Source: CAUTUX01 sp963545485 (GTDB lineage Bacteria; Bacillota; Clostridia; Christensenellales; CAG-917). Taken from it: DNA of 64,000 nucleotides. The notes under the pieces were generated by a model, which did no database searches, was not told where the DNA came from, and was given only the letters and a program-made list of their open reading frames with translations. Shown in pieces: positions 44,546 through 52,166 of the stretch; positions within the stretch are counted from its first letter, which is position 1, and every line of letters begins with the position of its first letter. The stretch is from contig CAUUJG010000003.1 in assembly GCA_963545485.1 (NCBI GenBank), positions 1 to 64,000 on the forward strand, in the 5' to 3' direction. A program made the position numbers and the translations under genes.

Positions 44546-45901
44546 ATGAATAATAGATATTTAAAAAGAAAAATTGATGATGTATTGATGCAATGGAAAA
44601 AAGATACAGATAAGTCTCCTCTTATAATAAAGGGATGTAGACAAATTGGGAAAACTGAATCTATTAAGCATTTTGCTAAAAATTCAGAATACGAATCAGT
44701 AGTTGAAATAAATTTCTACGAAGAGCCCAAGTATAAGGGTATTATCCATGAAGGATATAGCACTGACTCTATAATAAAGAACATATCTTTGATTGACCCA
44801 TCAAAAAAATTTATTCCTGGCAAGACACTTATATTCTTCGATGAAATCACTGAATTCCCTGAAATTGCAACGTCGTTAAAATTTTTTAATATTGATCAAC
44901 GTTTTGACGTCATATGTAGCGGATCACTTCTTGGAGCCAATTATAATAAAATCGAAAGTAATAGCGTAGGATATAAAACTGACTATGAAATGTACTCTCT
45001 TGATTTTGAAGAATTTCTTTGGTCTAGCGGATATGACGAATCTCATCTTGATAATATGTTAAATCATATGATTAATTGTATGCCGTTTTCTGAAAATGAA
45101 ATGCTTGTATATCATCAACTATTCCTTGAATATATCATTCTCGGTGGGATGCCATCTGTAATTAATAAATATATAAGCAATAAAACTTTCACTGGCACCC
45201 TCGATATACAACGCAAATTAATTAACGGATATAAAGAAGATATTCGTAAATATGCTGTAGGCATCGAACAAACTAAAATACTAAATGTTTTTAATAGTAT
45301 TCCTATACAATTAGCAAAAGAAAATAAGACTTTTCAATTATCAAAAATATCTAAGGATGCACGTTCTCGAAACTACAGAGGTTGCATTGAATGGTTAAAA
45401 GATAGCGGAATAATTAACTCCTGTTATGCTTTAAGCAATATTGATATTCCTCTCTCTGCTAATTATGACATAAATAAATTTAAGTTATATTTTAATGACA
45501 CTGGTCTACTAATATCTCAGCTTGATGATGAAACGCAAGATGATTTAAGAGTAAATAAAAACCTAGGCACATATAAAGGTGCAATATATGAAAATATTGT
45601 AGCTGAAGCCCTAACTAAATTAAATTACAAACTCTTCTATTACAAAAAAGATAACAGCACTCTAGAAGAAGACTTCCTCATCAGAAATAAAGATAAAATT
45701 GTTCCTATAGAGGTTAAAGCAACAAATGGAACTTCAAAATCACTGCAAACCCTCATAGCGAATGATAAATATAAAAACATCACATATGGAATTAAATTGA
45801 GTAAAAGCAATATCGGATTTAAATCTAATATCTTTTCTTTCCCGTATTTCTGCACATTCCTTCTTAGAAAATTTCTTAATAGAACCCATTTAATTGTTTG
45901 A
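44546..45901 (+). CDS. AAA/DUF4143 ATPase (GCRQIGKT subfamily)
   Basis: A 451-residue ATPase from a third DUF4143 subfamily. The P-loop GCRQIGKT is at residues 30-37, Walker B-like LIFFDEITEFP near 93-103, and sensor VICSGSLLGANY near 127-138. The C-terminal nuclease-like core is EEDFLIRNKDKIVPIEVKAT near 372-392, here with the Glu-x-Lys of a PD-(D/E)XK site intact. Three 33-bp-spaced repeats precede the gene. It is intact and monocistronic. The C-terminus is not the PIGCLKN tail of the first subfamily. Confidence 0.86.
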   Translation: MNNRYLKRKIDDVLMQWKKDTDKSPLIIKGCRQIGKTESIKHFAKNSEYESVVEINFYEEPKYKGIIHEGYSTDSIIKNISLIDPSKKFIPGKTLIFFDEITEFPEIATSLKFFNIDQRFDVICSGSLLGANYNKIESNSVGYKTDYEMYSLDFEEFLWSSGYDESHLDNMLNHMINCMPFSENEMLVYHQLFLEYIILGGMPSVINKYISNKTFTGTLDIQRKLINGYKEDIRKYAVGIEQTKILNVFNSIPIQLAKENKTFQLSKISKDARSRNYRGCIEWLKDSGIINSCYALSNIDIPLSANYDINKFKLYFNDTGLLISQLDDETQDDLRVNKNLGTYKGAIYENIVAEALTKLNYKLFYYKKDNSTLEEDFLIRNKDKIVPIEVKATNGTSKSLQTLIANDKYKNITYGIKLSKSNIGFKSNIFSFPYFCTFLLRKFLNRTHLIV

Positions 45902-45970
45902 GGTGGTATTTGAGTGTTTCACAAATCATTACAATACATCATCCTGAAATCTTTATTGCTAAGATTCCAC

Positions 45971-46915
45971 CTACTCGCTAATATGTCGCCAACAACGTTT
46001 TTTCATAAATTGTGAAATTGAAGAGACCTCTTCTCCTTCGTAGTACCTTGTAAGCAATCTTTTGAATTCTGGTACTTCTTTTTCTGGAATTACTAAAATT
46101 CCTCCAGCATGTGAAATCAAATAATGATTTGCAAAAATAATAGATGATCTTTTATTGCCATCAAGAAAAATTTGCGTTTTCATGCAGTATAAGGATAGTC
46201 TAATCGCAATTTCAATAGGACTTAAATCTTCAGTAATTATTTCGTTGATTCTATCCTTTACATCTGACTCAATTGGAAGTGGCGGAATGTATGACGAACC
46301 ACCTATACTTACAGGTATTCCACGTATTCGTCCACCTTGATTAAAGAAAGATTCATTTATAAGTTTTGCAATATGAGATAATAGATAATAGTCTGTTCTA
46401 CTCATGAGCACATCCTTGTCTAGGATAAACTCCCAAGCATGCTTTAGGTTTAATATTTTTTGCACATCACTTGCAGTAATGCCGGATATCTTTTGGTTGT
46501 CTAAAATTTCTTCTGTTTGCATATATGAAGTCGCTATCCCTTCTAAGACTGCCTGGTCATAAATATTGCTTTTCATGTTTGCTCTAGCAAAATCAATGTT
46601 AATAATAACCTCTTTTGATAAGTTGTTTTCTAAATATCCTAGGCTAGTGAGTTCTTTTTCTATCTGTCTAAGTTCTCTATTTATTATCCTAATTTCCATA
46701 GCATTACGAAGAAGTAAATTATATAAATCGTCAGTATACACACCTACATATGTAGAAGTCTTCTTTCCTAATACACGATTCCTAACATATAGATATTTTC
46801 CACCATCTCTTTCCTTTATTTCTGGCGTGCCAATATATGGCATAAGATTAAGCCTTGCATTTAATTCTGACTTTTTCAGTAGTAATTCTTTTATTTCATA
46901 ATATTGTATTGCCAT
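45971..46915 (-). CDS. Fic-domain protein lacking the catalytic His
   Basis: A 314-residue Fic-family protein. The Fic motif region reads TQIFLDGNKRSS near residue 258, where the normal HPFxxGNxR has Gln in place of the catalytic His. The anion-hole glycine, Asn and Arg are kept. An upstream VLEGI segment (near 142) matches part of the inhibitory helix of class II Fic proteins, but the usual Ser/Thr is Gln. A long N-terminal region (1-125) contains helical segments and no known domain. The ATG has AAGGAG upstream, and a poly-G-containing promoter lies at 46949-46979. AMPylation seems unlikely by the standard mechanism. Confidence 0.8.
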   Translation of the reverse strand: MAIQYYEIKELLLKKSELNARLNLMPYIGTPEIKERDGGKYLYVRNRVLGKKTSTYVGVYTDDLYNLLLRNAMEIRIINRELRQIEKELTSLGYLENNLSKEVIINIDFARANMKSNIYDQAVLEGIATSYMQTEEILDNQKISGITASDVQKILNLKHAWEFILDKDVLMSRTDYYLLSHIAKLINESFFNQGGRIRGIPVSIGGSSYIPPLPIESDVKDRINEIITEDLSPIEIAIRLSLYCMKTQIFLDGNKRSSIIFANHYLISHAGGILVIPEKEVPEFKRLLTRYYEGEEVSSISQFMKKRCWRHISE

Positions 46916-46948
46916 AGTATTTGCTCCTTGGGGTCAATTTATGCCTTT

Positions 46949-46979
46949 ATTATACATATATTGCCCCCCCAAAATGCAA
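46949..46979 (-). promoter_or_regulatory. Fic-gene promoter with poly-G spacer
   Basis: On the minus strand, TTGCAT (46979-46974) and TATAAT (46954-46949) are 19 bp apart, with a G7 run in the spacer (C7 at 46964-46970). Two fewer G residues would give the optimal 17 bp. Confidence 0.45.
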
Positions 46980-47044
46980 CTTCGTTTTTACGATTTAATT
47001 TTATTTTAATGCATCAAAAAATTATCCTACTACTTTCTACTTAA

Positions 47045-47265
47045 TTAATACATTTTTCAATAACCGTCTATCTAACCCAATAAATTTAATTTATCCTTCC
47101 CCAAAAAATCCCTTTCAAAAATGGTTTACAAACCCATCGCTACAAAATCGCTACCTGATTATATCAATTCTGCTCCAAATATCACCTACTGTGCCCTAAT
47201 TTTAACAAATCTAATTTTTCAATCCTATTTATCCAGCGTGATTGAGTAAACTCTAGAGGGCGATG
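47045..47265. repeat. Dispersed intergenic repeat, copy near 47 kb
   Basis: Contains AATAACCGTCTATCTAACCC near 47059, then CGCTACCTGATTATATCAAT near 47151 and TACTGTGCCCTAATTTTAAC. The order matches the longest copy at 7030-7293, but large parts have diverged. Confidence 0.5.
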
Positions 47266-47314
47266 AAATTATTATGTATGCAAATAAAATATGAACATCG
47301 TTAGAGATGAGTTC

Positions 47315-47638
47315 TTATTCTCTATTTACCAGTGATCCCCAAATGACATCAAAGCATACATCTTCACTACCTTCTGAATTCCACATATCATCCCACTGAA
47401 CAGGTTTTGATTTTGCTCTGCAATATATTTTCTTTAATTTATTGCAACATCCGAATATATAACCACCCATAACTTCCACTGAACTTGGTATTACAATTGA
47501 CTTAATTTTAACTCCACTGAATGCCCAACTACCGATTTCTTTTAATCCTTCATTTAGGGTATCTTATCAATATCACTAATCCCACATTCGCCAATACTTT
47601 CCATTGTTTTAGGAAACTTTATTCGCTTAATTCTTTAA
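47315..47638 (-). pseudogene. C-terminal remnant of an LRR_5 gene
   Basis: On the minus strand it encodes two LRR_5 units and the family cap: LNEGLKEIGSWAF, IKSIVIPSSVEVMGG, IYCRAKSKPVQWDDMW and a final VIWGSLVNRE before the stop at 47315-47317. One frameshift lies near 47560. The upstream end runs straight into the 3' end of the DUF4143 gene at 47627, so the rest of the LRR gene was lost or displaced there. Confidence 0.8.
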
Positions 47639-48895
47639 GCAACCAATTGGAATCACATATGTTCCGTCTTGCGTTTTATATGCAAACGAAGATATGCCAC
47701 ATATGACTGCCTTAAACTTAGGTTTATTCATACTTTCAAAATCTAGAATTGATTCTACTTTGTTTAGACTCTTGATCCCTTGTTCTATTAATGATTTTCC
47801 ACCCAACTTAATTTCTACTAAACCATAATCCCCATTTCTTAGTTGTATAATGGCATCACACTCTAAACCATTTTTATCTCGATAGTGTAATACTTCTCCA
47901 TCAATTGATTCTGCATAAATCTTCAAGTCCCTGATAACCATATTTTCAAACAAAAGACCAAGCGTATTTATGTCATTCAATAAATTTTCTGGAGAAAGTC
48001 CTAGTGCAGCAGTAGCGATTGATGGATCCACAAAATATCTTGTCTCACACTGTCTTATTGCTGTCTTACTCCTGGTATTTGCACTCCATGCCCCAACATC
48101 ATCAATTACAAAAATTTGTCTCAAATAATTTAAGTACTTATACAAAGACATTTGAGAAAACATTTTTTCATTCCCATCCACATCCCTTCGTATAGTCTCT
48201 AGTGACGCTTGAGTTGCAATGTTTCTGGCATATGACTTCATGACTTTACTCAATTTTTTTCCACTACCTATTAATTCTTTTACTTGAACTCTATTATCTT
48301 TTACTAATGAGTCATAATAGTCAACGGCTTGTTGCAATGCAATTTTTTTTTGTACACCTATCGCTTTAGGCCAGCCGCCTCTACAAATCAAATATGAAAT
48401 ATCATCAATTTGATGATGTGACTCTCCATACACTTCGTCACCATTAAATAAACTTGCAAGTGAAATTACTCCGCTTGAATCTTTAGACTCGTATAAACTC
48501 ATTGTTCTCATTGTTAATTTCACAATTCGTCCTATACCTGAGTGAGTTCCTTCTGACAATTCTATGGGAAGTGCTGAACCAGTTAGAATAAATTGTCCAA
48601 ATTTATCTCTTTCATCTACTTCATACCTTACCGTATTCCATATGTTTGGAATCAATTGCCACTCATCTATTAGTCGTGGACTGTCTCCTTCAAGCAAACT
48701 TGCTGGATTGGTTTCAGATATAATTTTATATTTCTCAAAATTCTGTGGTTCATCAATTTTAAGTACACTACCTGAAAGATGCTTCGCTGTAGTCGTCTTG
48801 CCACACCACTTTGCTCCTTCAATTAAAACTGCCCCCTTGGACTGCAATCTAAATTTTATATTATCCTCTATAATACGTTTATAATATCGCTCCAT
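47627..48895 (-). CDS. AAA/DUF4143 ATPase (GAKWCGKT subfamily)
   Basis: A 422-residue ATPase of the same subfamily as the genes at 98-1387 and 20563-21879. The P-loop GAKWCGKT is at residues 27-34, Walker B-like RLIDEWQ near 75, the sensor FILTGSALP near 105 and the nuclease-like core LECDAIIQLRNGDYGLVEIK near 347-366. It ends in PIGCLKN. Its 3' end overlaps the remnant of an LRR_5 gene, which suggests insertion or recombination there. Four 22-bp repeats lie upstream. Intact. Confidence 0.86.
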   Translation of the reverse strand: MERYYKRIIEDNIKFRLQSKGAVLIEGAKWCGKTTTAKHLSGSVLKIDEPQNFEKYKIISETNPASLLEGDSPRLIDEWQLIPNIWNTVRYEVDERDKFGQFILTGSALPIELSEGTHSGIGRIVKLTMRTMSLYESKDSSGVISLASLFNGDEVYGESHHQIDDISYLICRGGWPKAIGVQKKIALQQAVDYYDSLVKDNRVQVKELIGSGKKLSKVMKSYARNIATQASLETIRRDVDGNEKMFSQMSLYKYLNYLRQIFVIDDVGAWSANTRSKTAIRQCETRYFVDPSIATAALGLSPENLLNDINTLGLLFENMVIRDLKIYAESIDGEVLHYRDKNGLECDAIIQLRNGDYGLVEIKLGGKSLIEQGIKSLNKVESILDFESMNKPKFKAVICGISSFAYKTQDGTYVIPIGCLKN

Positions 48896-48948
48896 TTGTT
48901 ACCTCGTTTGATTATATTATAGCATCATGCGATTAATGTTTTAATAAC

Positions 48949-49038
48949 TTTAGAGTATTTGGCGTTTTTATTTAGAGTGTTTGGCTATATTTTTTAGAGT
49001 ATTTGGCGTTTTTTATTTAAAGTGTTTGGCTATATTCT
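48949..49038. repeat. Four 22-bp direct repeats upstream of a DUF4143 ATPase gene
   Basis: Units TTTAGAGTRTTTGGC start at 48949, 48971, 48993 and 49016 (the last reads TTTAAAGT), a period of 22-23 bp. The tails alternate between GTTTTTA and TATATTT, so the array is really two copies of a 44-bp double unit. It starts 54 bp upstream of the gene start at 48895. Confidence 0.85.
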
Positions 49039-49218
49039 ATTAAAAAGTTCTAATCCATAATTACATATCAGCGAATCAACGAGAGATTTAACACAACTTA
49101 GTATCTTTGCGTTTCGCCATTTTTTCAATAGGTCGGTGTCAACTTATTTGATACAAAATAATTTTTTAAGTTAATCATCTAACGAAAAAATAGACGCTAA
49201 CTGTAAGTAACATTAAAC

Positions 49219-51036
49219 TTAGTCTGCGAATTCAAACTTAAATCCATCTTTCTCAACTTTTGTATTGATTTTACTTCCCTTTAAAGAACGTAGGTCATCT
49301 TTATTTTCAAATAAGAACATAGCAATTCGATCTAATAATCTATCATTTATGGCATTTAAAATGTCTCTACCACCCTTGGAAGCGTCAACACCTTTAAGGA
49401 TGTATTCAATAGCTTCCATTTCCTTTTCAAATTCTAATTCAAGTTTATATTTTTCTTCAATTCCTCTAATTACAGGTTTTAATTTAGATTTACAAATCTT
49501 AACTTGAAACTCTCTATCTTGAATGAAATTAAATGGAACGATATTATTGTATCCAATACGACCTAAAAGTTCAGGTCTCTTTAATTCTTGATCAAAGTAC
49601 TCTTTAACTATCTTTATAAATTCTTTAGCCACACCTTCTTTATCAGAACTCGCTTGTACCTGGTTAGCACCTAAATTTGAAGTAAATACAATGATTGTAT
49701 CACTAAAGTATACTGTTTCGCCTTTTGAATCTGTTAAACGTCCATCTTCTAAAATTTGTAAGAAAATATCCAATATACGAGGATTTGGTTTGGCTGCTTT
49801 TTCAATTTCATCAAACAAAACTACACTAAATGGATATTCTTTGATTGCGTTTGTTAATTGTCCACCTTCTTCATATCCAACATATCCAGGAGGTGCACCG
49901 ATTAATTTTTGATCACTATTTTCTTGTGCATACTCTGACATATCAAAACGAATACATGCTTGTTCATCGCCAAATAGAAACTTAGCTAAAGCTTTTGAAA
50001 GCTCTGTTTTACCAACGCCAGTTGGACCAACAAAGAAGAATACGCCTTTTGGCATAGACCTAGACGAAGTTTTATGAAGTCCTGTTAACCCCATATAAGC
50101 CTTAACAACTGTTTTCTCAATCTTCTCGATTGCTTCTTCTTGACCTACTACTCTTTCAGATAGTTCCTTTTTGATATTTTTAACTCTTGATTGTTCTAAC
50201 TTTTCCCATGGATTTTCTTTTTCACCATATTTAAATAAATAGAATAACTTATCAAATGAAGTCTTATCTTCTTTTCTAGATAATCTAGAAAGTTGGATAA
50301 TTTCTCTATTAGTGAAATCCTCAAGCATATCAATGCATTCAATGTTCTCAACATCCAATAATGAGTTAGTTCCGCCTTTTAGTCTAACTTCAAACGAATC
50401 CTCTATTTTTTGGATTATTTGTTTTCTTTCTTGCCTATCTGGTTTTTGTAATGTGACAATCTCAACTTCAGGATTTCCTTGATAGAAAGAAATAGGAAGA
50501 CCAGAAGCTTTGTTTAAAACAATTACGACAACACTTTCATTACAATCTGAATTTAAATAATCTACTTTTCTATCCTTTAAAGCCTTACCTAAAAGAGTAA
50601 TATTTTGTCTTTCATCGTCAGACAAACCATTGACACTGAATAAATATTCAGACCAGTTAATAATGAATGCAACTTTCTTTTTCTTATCAATAACATTTTT
50701 ATAAACAACATTCAATATTTCTGATGAAGTTTTGAATAATCCTTGTTGGTCTTTTGGAGCACCTTGTTCATCATCAAGATCATACGAATCACCTTCAACT
50801 TTTACTTCATCTGTAAGAGTTAGTTTCTCAATTGCTCCAGTAGCCCCTTCAACTCTATCCCAGTACACAATGTCTTGATAGCCCATTTCTTTGAACATTG
50901 TTTCAAGGTACTCTCTTAAAGTGACAATTTTGTTCTTATCATCTAAATAGACATCGCCAACATTACCGTCAATCATAACGCATTTTTTAATACCCGCACT
51001 CCTTCTAATTTTATTAAAACTATTTTGTAAAGACAT
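49219..51036 (-). CDS. Clp/AAA_2-type ATPase, last gene of the helicase-HEPN operon
   Basis: A 605-residue protein. Residues 1-250 form a degenerate AAA-like or unknown domain (MIDGNVGDVYL, later VAFIINWSEYLF) without a P-loop. Residues 290-600 are a Clp/ClpB-type AAA_2 module. Walker A GPTGVGKTELSKALA is near 337, the pore-loop-like GAPPGYVGYEEGGQL near 378, Walker B VVLFDEIEKA near 405, and the Arg-finger-containing RPELLGRIGYNNIVPF near 508. The C-terminal D2 lid KGGRDILNAINDRLL follows. There is no N-terminal Clp-N domain or tetratricopeptide and no ClpP-binding loop that I can identify. It lies 11 bp after the 372-aa gene. It may remodel a complex formed by the other three proteins. Confidence 0.88.
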   Translation of the reverse strand: MSLQNSFNKIRRSAGIKKCVMIDGNVGDVYLDDKNKIVTLREYLETMFKEMGYQDIVYWDRVEGATGAIEKLTLTDEVKVEGDSYDLDDEQGAPKDQQGLFKTSSEILNVVYKNVIDKKKKVAFIINWSEYLFSVNGLSDDERQNITLLGKALKDRKVDYLNSDCNESVVVIVLNKASGLPISFYQGNPEVEIVTLQKPDRQERKQIIQKIEDSFEVRLKGGTNSLLDVENIECIDMLEDFTNREIIQLSRLSRKEDKTSFDKLFYLFKYGEKENPWEKLEQSRVKNIKKELSERVVGQEEAIEKIEKTVVKAYMGLTGLHKTSSRSMPKGVFFFVGPTGVGKTELSKALAKFLFGDEQACIRFDMSEYAQENSDQKLIGAPPGYVGYEEGGQLTNAIKEYPFSVVLFDEIEKAAKPNPRILDIFLQILEDGRLTDSKGETVYFSDTIIVFTSNLGANQVQASSDKEGVAKEFIKIVKEYFDQELKRPELLGRIGYNNIVPFNFIQDREFQVKICKSKLKPVIRGIEEKYKLELEFEKEMEAIEYILKGVDASKGGRDILNAINDRLLDRIAMFLFENKDDLRSLKGSKINTKVEKDGFKFEFAD

Positions 51037-51047
51037 ATGTTTTTCTC

Positions 51048-52166
51048 CTACTTTGTTCCTTTTTTTGTGTTAATGCATTGATATTTTTGAGTAGAAATCT
51101 TATCTGGATTTGACCATTGCACTTCCTCATAAAGTACATTAATATCATAAATTTTCTTTAAATCTTCCATAAATGGATTAATATCCTTATTACAAGCTAA
51201 TCCTTCATATCCATCAAAATGATACATAAACTTACCATTTAATTGAATTTCAAATTCTGCAATCTGACCAGATGCCTTTAATGCGACTAATTTTACGATA
51301 TTTCTTTCTCTATCAATTTTTAGATTATTCTTTGTATCAACAATGAATCCTCTTTCTTTAATTGCCTTGATAATGACCTTTAAAATTTCCTTTCTAACCT
51401 TTTCATCAGTAATTGCTTCGTTTGTAACTTTAGTAGCTTCTTCAATTGTTGAAACTTTATCTAATATAGATGCATTAATACCACTAGATTCAAGTTCGCT
51501 CTTGTATTCAGCAATTACGTGAGCAGTTTTCTTATTCAACAGTATATCATATTGTTCTTGTGCTTTTGAGATTATATCTTCAAAAGATAAAGCTGAATTG
51601 CCATCTTTTAGCAATTCTCTGTATGCTAATTCTCTCAATGAAACATCATCAACTTCATTAATCTTTTGTAATATCTTTTCTTCAAAACTTAAAACACCGT
51701 TAATTTTATTTAGCATATCTTGAGCAGATGATTGACCAGCATTTAATAAACCTTCATTGATCATCTGATCAATTACAGCTAATTTTGTACCAATAAGTTC
51801 ATTCACTGTATTTGTAAGTTCAACACCTTTATTTCTAAGAATTACATTCAATTCATTAAATTGTTTAACTAAATCTCTACTTCTTTGGTCACCATAACCA
51901 GTATCCGTATCAAATGTCTGTTTTTTCATGACTTTATATTTTTCTAAAGATTCGACAAATGAATTAATTAAACTTTGAATCTTTTTCTTTGAATCAAGAA
52001 GGTAAGCTTCATACTCTCTAACTTTTGAAGTTTCTAACCGGTTTGCGGTTTCATGGATTCTATTTAAAACCTTATCAATTTTAGATAATGAATGACTAAC
52101 AACTTCACACTGTGATTGAATTTGTATTGTGACTCCTTCGAAGTCCACTGTTACTTGATGACTCAC
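51048..52166 (-). CDS. Coiled-coil protein of the helicase-HEPN operon
   Basis: A 372-residue protein of unknown family. It has an N-terminal short beta segment (HQVTVDFEGVTIQI), a long helical and coiled-coil middle (about 25-290, for example LSKIDKVLNRIHETANRLET) and a compact C-terminal domain of about 80 residues with AEFEIQLNGKFMYHFDGYEG and LACNKDINPFMEDLKKIYDI. The start overlaps the 711-aa gene stop by 4 nt (ATGA), and the next gene begins 11 bp after its end, so it is co-expressed. A structural or adaptor role in a complex is inferred from its context only. Confidence 0.75.
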   Translation of the reverse strand: MSHQVTVDFEGVTIQIQSQCEVVSHSLSKIDKVLNRIHETANRLETSKVREYEAYLLDSKKKIQSLINSFVESLEKYKVMKKQTFDTDTGYGDQRSRDLVKQFNELNVILRNKGVELTNTVNELIGTKLAVIDQMINEGLLNAGQSSAQDMLNKINGVLSFEEKILQKINEVDDVSLRELAYRELLKDGNSALSFEDIISKAQEQYDILLNKKTAHVIAEYKSELESSGINASILDKVSTIEEATKVTNEAITDEKVRKEILKVIIKAIKERGFIVDTKNNLKIDRERNIVKLVALKASGQIAEFEIQLNGKFMYHFDGYEGLACNKDINPFMEDLKKIYDINVLYEEVQWSNPDKISTQKYQCINTKKGTK

